Positions 1 through 7,001 of a DNA stretch of 21,721 bases are shown piece by piece. The stretch's first letter is position 1. Every line of letters starts with the position of its first letter. The notes beneath the pieces are model-generated. The model saw only the letters and a list, made by a program, of their open reading frames with translations, searched no databases and had not been told where the DNA came from. Origin of the DNA: CAYVBE01 sp964448935 (lineage in GTDB: Bacteria > Planctomycetota > Brocadiia > SM23-32); NCBI GenBank assembly GCA_964448935.1, contig CAYVBE010000051.1:1-21721 (forward strand), read 5' to 3'. Position numbers and translations under genes: made by a program.

Positions 1-229
1 TCCCGTCGCTCGGGACAATCAACGCGGGCAGATCGGTCCAGCCGTCCTCGGTCCTCGGGGCCTCATGCTCGGCCGCCAGTTCGGCATGCGCCTCCTGCGC
101 CATGGCGGGCAGGGTCGCGAGGAACAAACCGAGCACCAGCGTGCTCGCGGCGATTCCCAATGTGTTTCCAATCATATCTTGTCTCTTTTTCTGGCTTCTG
201 TCTGTCTTGCTGTTTCTGCCGGTTGTCAT
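1..229 (-). CDS. N-terminus of an unidentified secreted protein (3' end outside window)
   Basis: Only the first 76 codons are in the window. The N-terminus is a clear signal peptide: a basic region (KKR), a hydrophobic core around LVLGLFLATLP, and likely cleavage after AMA. The mature part, with a WTDLPALIVPSDG stretch, is too short to place in a family. The start at 229 has a good AGGAG (236-240) six bases upstream. An in-frame ATG at 175 sits directly before the signal core but has only a weak purine run. The signal peptide is homologous, in DNA and protein, to that of the FnIII/GH-A protein encoded at 7002-10037, while the mature sequences do not match. The gene lies 24 bases after the PQQ-propeller gene at 254, the same arrangement as the other PQQ/secreted-protein pairs, so a secreted hydrolase is a reasonable but unproven guess. 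Confidence 0.75.
   Translation of the reverse strand, partial: MTTGRNSKTDRSQKKRQDMIGNTLGIAASTLVLGLFLATLPAMAQEAHAELAAEHEAPRTEDGWTDLPALIVPSDG
92..175 (-). repeat. Signal-peptide DNA duplicated at 9897-9980 (copy 1)
   Basis: Twenty-eight codons encoding a signal peptide match the segment at 9897-9980. By hand count 67 of 84 bases and 21 of 28 residues are identical. The shared CTGCCCGCCATGGCGCAGGAG end is perfectly conserved. Similarity stops abruptly after this codon, at the start of the mature protein. Confidence 0.8.
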
Positions 230-235
230 CGTGCA

Positions 236-240
236 CTCCT
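236..240 (-). promoter_or_regulatory. Ribosome binding site AGGAG
   Basis: AGGAG lies six bases before the ATG at 229. It favours the longer N-terminus of the left-edge gene over the ATG at 175, which has no comparable site. Confidence 0.6.
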
Positions 241-253
241 GAGTCAATGGCCT

Positions 254-3200
254 CTATCCACCGTTGCCGACGATCGCCAGGCTTCCGTCACGCAGGGTCA
301 GCACCCAGGTTCCGTCGGACGACGGCGCCAGGCCGCCGTAGACCGGTTCGCAGGGCAGGGGGAGGCTCCACAGTTCCCGGCCGTCTTTGCGATGGTAGGC
401 GCGCAGGTCCCATCCCTCGATCGGCCGGGGGCCGTGTATGTTGCTGTGCTTCTCTTCGGCGTAATGGCCCTCCGTCAAGAGCACCGCGTCCGTGCAGAGG
501 ACCATGTCGTTGAGCGTTTTGCCCGGGATCGCCCAGACGGCGTGCTTCTTCGCGTGCTTGTCATAGCCCCGTCCATTATGGGGATCGCGCACATCGAGCT
601 TCGAGCGCTGCCAAAGGCTGAGCGTCTGGATGCTGTAGTCATTGCCGCCAAGGCGGACATAGTGATCGCCCTGAAAGGCCGGCGCGATCGTTGTGCCATA
701 GATCCTGAAGGTCATACCGCGGATTTCTCTATTCCTTTTGGTCAGCACCTTGGCATCGCGAAACTGTTCAGGCCTCAAGAGCGTGTAGAAGACGTCGTAC
801 TTGAAGCTCCGTGCATCCGGGTTCTCCAGCAGGGTGCCGCCGCCCTGAAGAATGGAGTCCTGATCCGGCACAATGCAGTCGCGATGCTGACGCGCTGGCC
901 AGGCGATGAGGGTGGCGGGCGGGTCGCCGGCTTGTGGCGGCAGCCCTGTATCGAGATTGGCGATACAACGCATGTGCTCATACCCCTCAGGCCCCAGGTC
1001 ATGGCCGACCAATGCCGGATAGCCCTGCAGTCCCCGGCCGCCGGCGGGCAGTCCGCCCATGGGCAGGTTCTCGTGCCAGTGCTGCCAGCGCGGAGCGCCG
1101 GTCTTTCCGTCCAGGGCGAAGGTGACATAGCCGTTGACCGCCTGCACACCAGCGGTGCCCACGATCAGGCCGTCGGCCTCCACCAAGGTCATTACCGGCC
1201 AGGTGCTTGCGAGCCGGCCGTGGATCGGCAGCCGGCGCTCAATCGGCGCTGCCCGCCAGCGCCAGGCCAGCGTGCCCGCGGCGGCATCAAGACAGTAGAC
1301 CCAGCCATCGCCGCCCCCCACATAGAGCCGCCCGCCTGCCACGACCGGCGCACCGTAGACCGGTCCGCTGGTCCGGTAGGTCCAGGCTTCCTTGCCCGTG
1401 GCAAGGTGCACAGCGCGGATCAGTCCGGTGCTGAGGCCGTAGAAGGCCATGCCGCCGGCCGTCACCGGCGGTGTGGGCCGGTCGAGCCACTCCCAGCGCT
1501 GCTGGAAATGTCCCGACGGCACCGGCAGCGGTTGCTCCAATGGCAGCACGGCAGCAAGCCGCGCCGCCTTCGGGGCTGCGCGGTCGACACCGCCCGTGTG
1601 CCGCCCGTCGCCGCGGTATTGCGGCCAGTCCCCTTGCCGGGCATCCAGATCCGGCGCCCCGGGCTGGTCATAGGCGTCGCCCTTGTGCAGCGGATGCGCT
1701 GCAGAAGCCTCCACGCGCTGGAACAGGTCTGCGCCGGAGACGAACCCGGCAGCACCGCGTTCTTTCACTGCGCAGTTGCAGACACCTGGGAAGTAATTGA
1801 GTGTCCCGCCGGCCGCCACCGGCGGTACGGCACAGGGAGATTTGTAGCCGACTGAGTAGTGCCCCACCATTGCGTCGAACGCCGGAATCCAGGCGCGATA
1901 GCCGCAATGGCCGCCGATCCTCGTGACCTGCTGCTCCCTCGGAAGAGCTTCACCGGTCTCCGCATCCAGATTCACATAGCCTTTGACTGTGTTGTTGATC
2001 AGGCTGCATTTCTGAATCCGAGGCCTGTTACTTTTTGACCTGTTCACCCAGAGCCGCTTGCCGGTCCCGGCAGAAAAGGCGTACAAGTTGACGCCGGGTT
2101 GGAAGAGGAGCCGGCCGTTCGGACCGGCCATCAATGTGCTCATGTTCTGCAGATTGCCGTTGTCCCAGGGCTTCTCCTGCTGCAGTTCCTCCAGCAGAGC
2201 TGGGGTGCTGTTCTCCCACACGAGCTGTCCTTCATCTCCCAGGCAGGCCAGACGCCTGCCGTCGCTGAAGAAGTAGACGCGGCCGTTGCGCAGCGCCACG
2301 TTCTGGTGGTTGATGGTCCCGTCTTCCTCATGCCACCACAGGTTGCGTCCGGCCGTCGGGTCGAGGCAGACGATGCTGCTGTCGGGGGGCGGGCCGGCCT
2401 GCGCTCGCTCATCAAGCTCTTTTCGGGCCTCCCGCCAGGGCATGCCGGCTTCGAGCCTGGACCGGTATCCTTGCACATACGCAGCATGTGCCATGAGGCC
2501 CTTCATGGATTCCGGCCGCGGCCAATGGCTCAGGAGGGCGTACAGCCTTCCCTGGTCCACGGCGATCCAGGTGACGCGGCGGTTGTGCTGGTCCGGCAGC
2601 TCGATGCGGTCCAGGTCAGCCCCGGTGGCCGCGTCAATGACCAGCACGGCGCAGCCCTCATCACCCGGCAGATAAAGACGTCCGTCCTGAAGCACGCTGC
2701 ACTGGGCGTCCGGCTTCATGGTCACGGGCAGCGGCCGTTTCCAGCGCACGCGGCCGTTGTACAGATTGCGGCAGAGCATCTGCCCGGCCAGCTTGTCGCG
2801 GTCGGAGTGGAAGCGGTAGCGCAGGTGCCAGTCGTAGAACTCGATGCGCAGTCCATTCTCAATCAACAGGGTCCCTTGATAGGGGGCGTAATAGGGCATG
2901 GCCATGTATTGGAGTGCCAGCGGCAGCTGGAGGGCCGTGTCTTCTGCAACCGAGTTGTTGTCCGCCCCGTGCACCCGGTGTGTCCACCAGCCGCTGCCGG
3001 GCAGTTCCGGCTTGGTCAACCGCTGGGTGCCGAGATATGCCTGCCCGATGATCGGCGAGATGACGCGCAGGGCCTCTGCCCGGTCCAGACCATCCGGTGC
3101 GATCAGCAGGTCCAGCAGGTGATCGGCATGGGGCAGGTACTTCCCGTCCCAGGCATCGATATAGAGATTGCGGCCGAGCCGGCCGCTGCCGGCGGCTTGC

Positions 3201-3430
3201 GCCTGGACCTCTGCCACAGCCTTTTGGCTGGGAAGAAGCAGGTGAATCCGCCAGCCGGGATTGTCAGCCGCCCGGACCGCGGCTGCGGCCAGTTCCTCCC
3301 GCGCAATGCAGGCCACGCCGCCCCCGCGGGCGGTCTGCTCTTGCAGCAAGCGCTCAGCAGGCACCTCTGCCGCATACGCCGCCCAGGCGCTGCAGAGACA
3401 CAACAGTGCGATCAGTATCTGTTTGGTCAC
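254..3430 (-). CDS. Exported PQQ-type double beta-propeller protein with degenerate methyltransferase-like domain (module C)
   Basis: A protein of 1058 residues. It has a signal peptide (residues 1-20, cut after AYA), a region aligning with class I methyltransferase folds (about 35-130), and two tandem PQQ-type propellers. The second begins at DWPQYRGD near residue 601. A textbook blade is visible near 680-725 (GKEAWTY, GGRLYVGGGDGWVYCLDAAAG). The methyltransferase-like part has lost the glycine-rich SAM loop and the acidic ribose-binding residue kept in the paralog at 10034-13324, so it is probably not catalytic. Cysteines at 509, 533, 551 and 553 (a CxC pair) are shared with that paralog. 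I chose the GTG at 3430 because AAGGAG lies seven bases upstream and the signal peptide follows at once. ATGs at 3487 and 3484, overlapping the previous stop as ATGATGA, would add up to 19 residues. The role is likely extracytoplasmic binding or scaffolding; PQQ-dependent catalysis is unproven. Confidence 0.9.
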   Translation of the reverse strand: MTKQILIALLCLCSAWAAYAAEVPAERLLQEQTARGGGVACIAREELAAAAVRAADNPGWRIHLLLPSQKAVAEVQAQAAGSGRLGRNLYIDAWDGKYLPHADHLLDLLIAPDGLDRAEALRVISPIIGQAYLGTQRLTKPELPGSGWWTHRVHGADNNSVAEDTALQLPLALQYMAMPYYAPYQGTLLIENGLRIEFYDWHLRYRFHSDRDKLAGQMLCRNLYNGRVRWKRPLPVTMKPDAQCSVLQDGRLYLPGDEGCAVLVIDAATGADLDRIELPDQHNRRVTWIAVDQGRLYALLSHWPRPESMKGLMAHAAYVQGYRSRLEAGMPWREARKELDERAQAGPPPDSSIVCLDPTAGRNLWWHEEDGTINHQNVALRNGRVYFFSDGRRLACLGDEGQLVWENSTPALLEELQQEKPWDNGNLQNMSTLMAGPNGRLLFQPGVNLYAFSAGTGKRLWVNRSKSNRPRIQKCSLINNTVKGYVNLDAETGEALPREQQVTRIGGHCGYRAWIPAFDAMVGHYSVGYKSPCAVPPVAAGGTLNYFPGVCNCAVKERGAAGFVSGADLFQRVEASAAHPLHKGDAYDQPGAPDLDARQGDWPQYRGDGRHTGGVDRAAPKAARLAAVLPLEQPLPVPSGHFQQRWEWLDRPTPPVTAGGMAFYGLSTGLIRAVHLATGKEAWTYRTSGPVYGAPVVAGGRLYVGGGDGWVYCLDAAAGTLAWRWRAAPIERRLPIHGRLASTWPVMTLVEADGLIVGTAGVQAVNGYVTFALDGKTGAPRWQHWHENLPMGGLPAGGRGLQGYPALVGHDLGPEGYEHMRCIANLDTGLPPQAGDPPATLIAWPARQHRDCIVPDQDSILQGGGTLLENPDARSFKYDVFYTLLRPEQFRDAKVLTKRNREIRGMTFRIYGTTIAPAFQGDHYVRLGGNDYSIQTLSLWQRSKLDVRDPHNGRGYDKHAKKHAVWAIPGKTLNDMVLCTDAVLLTEGHYAEEKHSNIHGPRPIEGWDLRAYHRKDGRELWSLPLPCEPVYGGLAPSSDGTWVLTLRDGSLAIVGNGG

Positions 3431-3437
3431 CGCATAT

Positions 3438-3443
3438 CTCCTT
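3438..3443 (-). promoter_or_regulatory. Ribosome binding site AAGGAG deciding a GTG start
   Basis: AAGGAG lies seven bases upstream of the GTG at 3430. It supports that start over the ATG at 3487, whose own site (AGAAGG, four bases upstream) is weaker but allows coupled re-initiation. Confidence 0.65.
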
Positions 3444-3483
3444 ATGGTCTGTTGACGGATACCGTATTGCGTGTCTGTCTTCA

Positions 3484-4962
3484 TCATCCAGCCTTCTCAT
3501 CTTTCTGTGCCGCAAGGTGGGGCGACTCGAAAACAGGGTCCGTCTCGAAATCATCCGGTTCGGGATCAAAACCAAAGCCCGGCGAAGCAACGGCCTGCGC
3601 AGGTTCGATGAGATCGGGATAGAGAACCACGGAGGCCCCTTCCGAACCGCGGCCGCGCAGAACGATCTCGTGCTCGCCCGGCGTGAGTGCGTGGGCGGGC
3701 AGCTCGATCTCAAGGGCGGGATGGACGAACCGCGCTGTCACCGGATACAGTCCGCTCACGATGTTGCCATCGACATGCACCTCCAATGCTTCAGCCGGAG
3801 TATCGTCGCCGACCCAGATCCTGGCCGTGGCTCTTTGAATCGGATTGTCATCACAGGCGGACAGGTAATAAACCGAACGCAGCGCCTCATCCCCTGCAAG
3901 CTTCACGGGAATGCGGATCCATCCCTGCTTCTCCTTGAGGATCAGGCGGGGTGTTCCATCCTGGGCCAGCCCCGGAATGCGATGCTCAGCCGCATTCGGA
4001 TAGATCGCCTTCGCAGTGGCAGGATTATAGGCGGCGCACAGCCCGCCACCGCCGGCGACGTCTCCATGGCCCGGCCACGCTCTCGCAAATCCTGAACCGC
4101 GCCAGGAGAGCGCCGCGGACATCGAAAACGGCGAGCGGTAAAACGGCTCCTTGCCTTTGTATGCATTCTTCTGACGGGCCGAGAGATTGGGCCAGGCCGG
4201 AAGCTTCTCGAGCATCTCATAGAACGAACAGGGCATGATCGCAGCACCGCTTACCATGTTGTCGCACCAGACCCACTGCCCGTCTGCCTCGATCTCCACC
4301 ATGCTGTGATGACTGATGGTGACACGCCGCGCTCGCAATCCGGCAACGGAAGCGAGGGCAAACAGGATGTTTGCGACGCCTCCGCAGTGGAAGGAATAGA
4401 TGAGCGTGTCGACCGCATGGTTACTCTGTGCAAGCCGGGGGATACGTGACTTCCAGTTACGGGCATAGAAGGCAAGTGCCTCGGCCTTGCGCCACTCGGA
4501 GAGTTCCGTTTCCCGGCGCAGGTAACTCTCACTGCTCAGAAGCGGCAGGTTCAGCGCGCGGTACCGCTCGAAAGCCCGCTGAACATGCGTCTCCAGGAAA
4601 TCCCAGTCACGCTGGAAGCGCGTCCTGCCGTCGTTCTCTTCATAGATCTCTCCGCCCTGCTCTGCACCTTCCAGCCGCGGACCGCTTGCCAGGGAAACAG
4701 ATGCTCCGTGGGGAATCTCATCGCAGCCGGGCGTGTCACGGGTAAACTCCGGCCCCTGGATCAGGCTGGCATTCTCCACGACATGACGGTCGATGAATAG
4801 GCCCGGGCAATACGGATGCTGGCTCGGTGCATCGAACCGCGCATGCGTCACCTCCACTTCGACAGCCGGCGACCAATTCACCACGGGATAGGCAGGTGAA
4901 GGCCGGACTGCGAGCTGTTTCCACGCGATCTTCTCTTCTGTCGAAGACACTGTTTTCTGCAT
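3484..4962 (-). CDS. Transglutaminase-like superfamily protein, no signal peptide
   Basis: A protein of 492 residues with a transglutaminase/cysteine-protease-like core. The presumed catalytic triad is Cys193 (in FHCGGVAN), His219 (in ISHHSMVEIE) and Asp234 (in WVWCDNM). Order and spacing fit the family: Cys at the start of a helix, then His and Asp on adjacent strands. An N-terminal beta-rich region precedes it. After the core comes a region without recognised motifs, then a beta-sandwich-like part with VDGNIVSGLYPV and TPGEHEIVLRGRG. The start at 4962 has AAGGAG seven bases upstream. The longer reading from 5046 overlaps the previous gene by 56 bases and adds no signal sequence. With no signal or membrane segment, the protein looks cytosolic, unlike its neighbours. 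In this family such folds may be peptidases, deamidases, amidases or cross-linking enzymes; which applies cannot be told. It lies between the alpha/beta-hydrolase gene and the third PQQ gene, 28 bases after the former. Confidence 0.88.
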   Translation of the reverse strand: MQKTVSSTEEKIAWKQLAVRPSPAYPVVNWSPAVEVEVTHARFDAPSQHPYCPGLFIDRHVVENASLIQGPEFTRDTPGCDEIPHGASVSLASGPRLEGAEQGGEIYEENDGRTRFQRDWDFLETHVQRAFERYRALNLPLLSSESYLRRETELSEWRKAEALAFYARNWKSRIPRLAQSNHAVDTLIYSFHCGGVANILFALASVAGLRARRVTISHHSMVEIEADGQWVWCDNMVSGAAIMPCSFYEMLEKLPAWPNLSARQKNAYKGKEPFYRSPFSMSAALSWRGSGFARAWPGHGDVAGGGGLCAAYNPATAKAIYPNAAEHRIPGLAQDGTPRLILKEKQGWIRIPVKLAGDEALRSVYYLSACDDNPIQRATARIWVGDDTPAEALEVHVDGNIVSGLYPVTARFVHPALEIELPAHALTPGEHEIVLRGRGSEGASVVLYPDLIEPAQAVASPGFGFDPEPDDFETDPVFESPHLAAQKDEKAG

Positions 4963-4969
4963 TGCCATA

Positions 4970-4975
4970 CTCCTT
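4970..4975 (-). promoter_or_regulatory. Ribosome binding site AAGGAG
   Basis: AAGGAG lies seven bases before the ATG at 4962. It identifies that codon as the start rather than the ATG at 4968, which would be one base from the site. Confidence 0.75.
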
Positions 4976-4990
4976 GCTCTCTGTTGGCTG

Positions 4991-6982
4991 CTACGGCTGA
5001 TCCTCGGCGCGGGGCACGGTGAAGGTTTTGCGGAAATACAAGTCACCGGGTGAAAGGCAGAAAGGGCTGACCAGGCGGATCCCGTCGGAGGACGAGTCGC
5101 TTGTGCGGGCGCGGTTGATGAACGTGCGGTCGGTCAGCGTCCAGCCCGAGTCGTCGAACCCGGTTCCCGTCCAGCCGGGCTCTGCCACCGGCGAGGCGCG
5201 CCAGCCGGTCCCGGTGCGTACGCGAGCCATGCCGCCGCCCTCGGCAGGATGGAAAACGGCCGCCCGCAACATCACTCCGGCGCCGTGCAACTGTTGCGAG
5301 GTCAGCTCTATGGCGACGACGTTCTCGCCCTCGACCGTCTTGCACTCGTAGGTCAGGGGGGTCCAAGCGGTCTTGTCCTCATCGGCCTGCTCGGCGTTCT
5401 CTTTGCCCTGTCCCGCCAGCCGGCCGTTCACCCAGACGCGGTGTTGGAACCCATTGCCTTGCAGGGACACTTCCGCCTCGCCGCCGGCGCTGCGGAACGC
5501 CTTCCGATAGTGCTGTACAGGCGGCGGGCCGATGACGTGCGCCCGCCGCGTCGCCAACGGCTCCAGCCGCTCCGCATGCCTGGCGTAGCCCATCCACGAG
5601 ACGACCTCGCACATGTCGTCCGCCGGCGCCCAGTCGGAGTCATCGTAGTCCTCGGATGTCCAGTGGCCCTCGGGTTTGCGCCATGTGCACTTCCACGTCG
5701 CGTCGGACACGACCGGCTCCGCCCCGGTCACGTCCGCCGCGAACATCAACCCGCCGGTCCAGTTGATGTTTTCCACGTGCGCCGCCACGACGTTGCGGCC
5801 GATCTTGATCCGTGCCGTGCCCGCCTGGTCGGCCGGGTCAATGCTCACGGGGGTTTCGTTCACGTAGAGCTCGAGGCTGTCGTCTCCCTGGGCGTAGACG
5901 CGCGTCCGGTGCCACAGCGGCAGGACGGGCGACTCGTTGATGCACGCGGCGAGGAAGTCGAGCATCTTGACCTGGTAGTCGCCGCGGTACTTGTGCCCGG
6001 TGTTCGGCACGAGTGTGAATTCGGGGTTGTTGCCGGCCTCTCGCAGCATGTCGCGCATGGACTTTCTTTTGGATCTCTTCAGCATCCGCACGCGGGCTTC
6101 CCACTCTTTGTCGCCGAAGCAGAGCCAGACTGGCGTCTTGCTCAAGATGCCGGCCATCCACTCGTTGTGCCCCGGCGTGGGCGAGTAGCAGGCCACACCG
6201 GCCCAGCCGCGCTTTGCCATAGAAGACGCGGCGAAGGAAAAAGCCCCGCCGCCGCCCAACGAGAAGCCGTAGACGTACTGGCGACGCGGGTCGGTCAGGA
6301 AGTACCGGTCCACCACGGCCAAGCATTCCCACAGGTCGATCTCGCCCACGCCGACGTAGCCCGTCAGGCCACGGTTGAAAGGGTAAACATGGAGCCCATC
6401 CCGACGGAAGGACGCCAGCCCGACCCCCTTGTCGCGGTTGACGAACTCCATGGACGTCTCGGCCAGCCGGCCGACGGTACGGCGGCCGCCGCCGTGTAGT
6501 TCGAAATACAGCGGCCAGTGCTTGTCCGGTTCCCAGCCCTTGGGCAACACGACCAGCGTTACGCTGACCACGCCGTCGTAGGGCGACTTCCAGGCGAGCA
6601 TGAGGGGACGGCCTTGCAGATAAGACTGCCAATCGAGCGGTCCGGCGCCCCAGTCGGCCACGTAGCTCTCGTGCAGCCGCTTCACTGCCCGCGGTGCCTT
6701 CGCTCCGTAGGCATCCACCACCAGCGCCACCGAACGGAAGTGAGCGGCCAGCAACGCCACGCCGTCCTGCTTCTCCGCCTTCGCGGCCAAGTAGAGCAGC
6801 ATGTTGTGCAGGTCCACCCGCGTGTTTTCATCCGGGTCGGGTTGCCAGGCGGGCGGCGGCCAGTCACCGGGGTTCACATCCGTGGCTGCAAACATCGCCC
6901 GGGATGAAAACAGCAGGATAGCAATGGCAATCAAACCAAGGGTTGTTCGCGAAAAACGAATGATCCGCATCATGCAATTCAT
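4991..6982 (-). CDS. Secreted alpha/beta-hydrolase (esterase/prolyl-oligopeptidase type) with C-terminal galactose-binding-like modules
   Basis: A protein of 663 residues. The signal peptide spans about residues 1-32 (hydrophobic LGLIAIAILLF, cut near MFA). The catalytic domain (about 130-350) has an oxyanion-hole HGGG at about 163-166, the nucleophile elbow GFSLGG with Ser241, a probable Asp291 (CFGDKEW) and His330 (NTGHKY). These fit the serine-hydrolase triad of secreted esterases and peptidases. After about residue 350 come beta-rich jelly-roll segments. A W...DDSxW...RK.F signature occurs twice (about 430-496 and 593-654), but the second copy stops just after RKTFTVP, so the last module looks cut short. 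The ATG at 6982 is chosen for AGGAGG ten bases upstream; the TTG/GTG-type extension to 7030 would overlap the previous gene. The gene starts 19 bases after the GH-A gene ends. De-esterification of a decorated glycan alongside that enzyme is an inference. Confidence 0.87.
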   Translation of the reverse strand: MNCMMRIIRFSRTTLGLIAIAILLFSSRAMFAATDVNPGDWPPPAWQPDPDENTRVDLHNMLLYLAAKAEKQDGVALLAAHFRSVALVVDAYGAKAPRAVKRLHESYVADWGAGPLDWQSYLQGRPLMLAWKSPYDGVVSVTLVVLPKGWEPDKHWPLYFELHGGGRRTVGRLAETSMEFVNRDKGVGLASFRRDGLHVYPFNRGLTGYVGVGEIDLWECLAVVDRYFLTDPRRQYVYGFSLGGGGAFSFAASSMAKRGWAGVACYSPTPGHNEWMAGILSKTPVWLCFGDKEWEARVRMLKRSKRKSMRDMLREAGNNPEFTLVPNTGHKYRGDYQVKMLDFLAACINESPVLPLWHRTRVYAQGDDSLELYVNETPVSIDPADQAGTARIKIGRNVVAAHVENINWTGGLMFAADVTGAEPVVSDATWKCTWRKPEGHWTSEDYDDSDWAPADDMCEVVSWMGYARHAERLEPLATRRAHVIGPPPVQHYRKAFRSAGGEAEVSLQGNGFQHRVWVNGRLAGQGKENAEQADEDKTAWTPLTYECKTVEGENVVAIELTSQQLHGAGVMLRAAVFHPAEGGGMARVRTGTGWRASPVAEPGWTGTGFDDSGWTLTDRTFINRARTSDSSSDGIRLVSPFCLSPGDLYFRKTFTVPRAEDQP

Positions 6983-6992
6983 CGTTCCGGTA

Positions 6993-6998
6993 CCTCCT
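6993..6998 (-). promoter_or_regulatory. Ribosome binding site AGGAGG overlapping the end of the previous gene's intergenic gap
   Basis: AGGAGG lies ten bases before the ATG at 6982 and just after the upstream gene's stop (7002-7004). It fixes the start of the alpha/beta-hydrolase gene. Confidence 0.7.
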
Positions 6999-7001
6999 GC
7001 T

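Noticed and set aside
65..1855. Long plus-strand open frame of 596 codons
   Set aside because: It lies antisense to the PQQ gene at 254-3430. It has proline/arginine-rich shadow composition and no recognisable motif, as expected opposite a G+C-rich gene.
3400..3487. Twin-arginine export signal in the longer start of the PQQ protein
   Set aside because: The RR pair lies in IRRYAVTK, which lacks the usual [ST]-RR-x-F-L-K pattern, and the residues fall outside the preferred GTG start.
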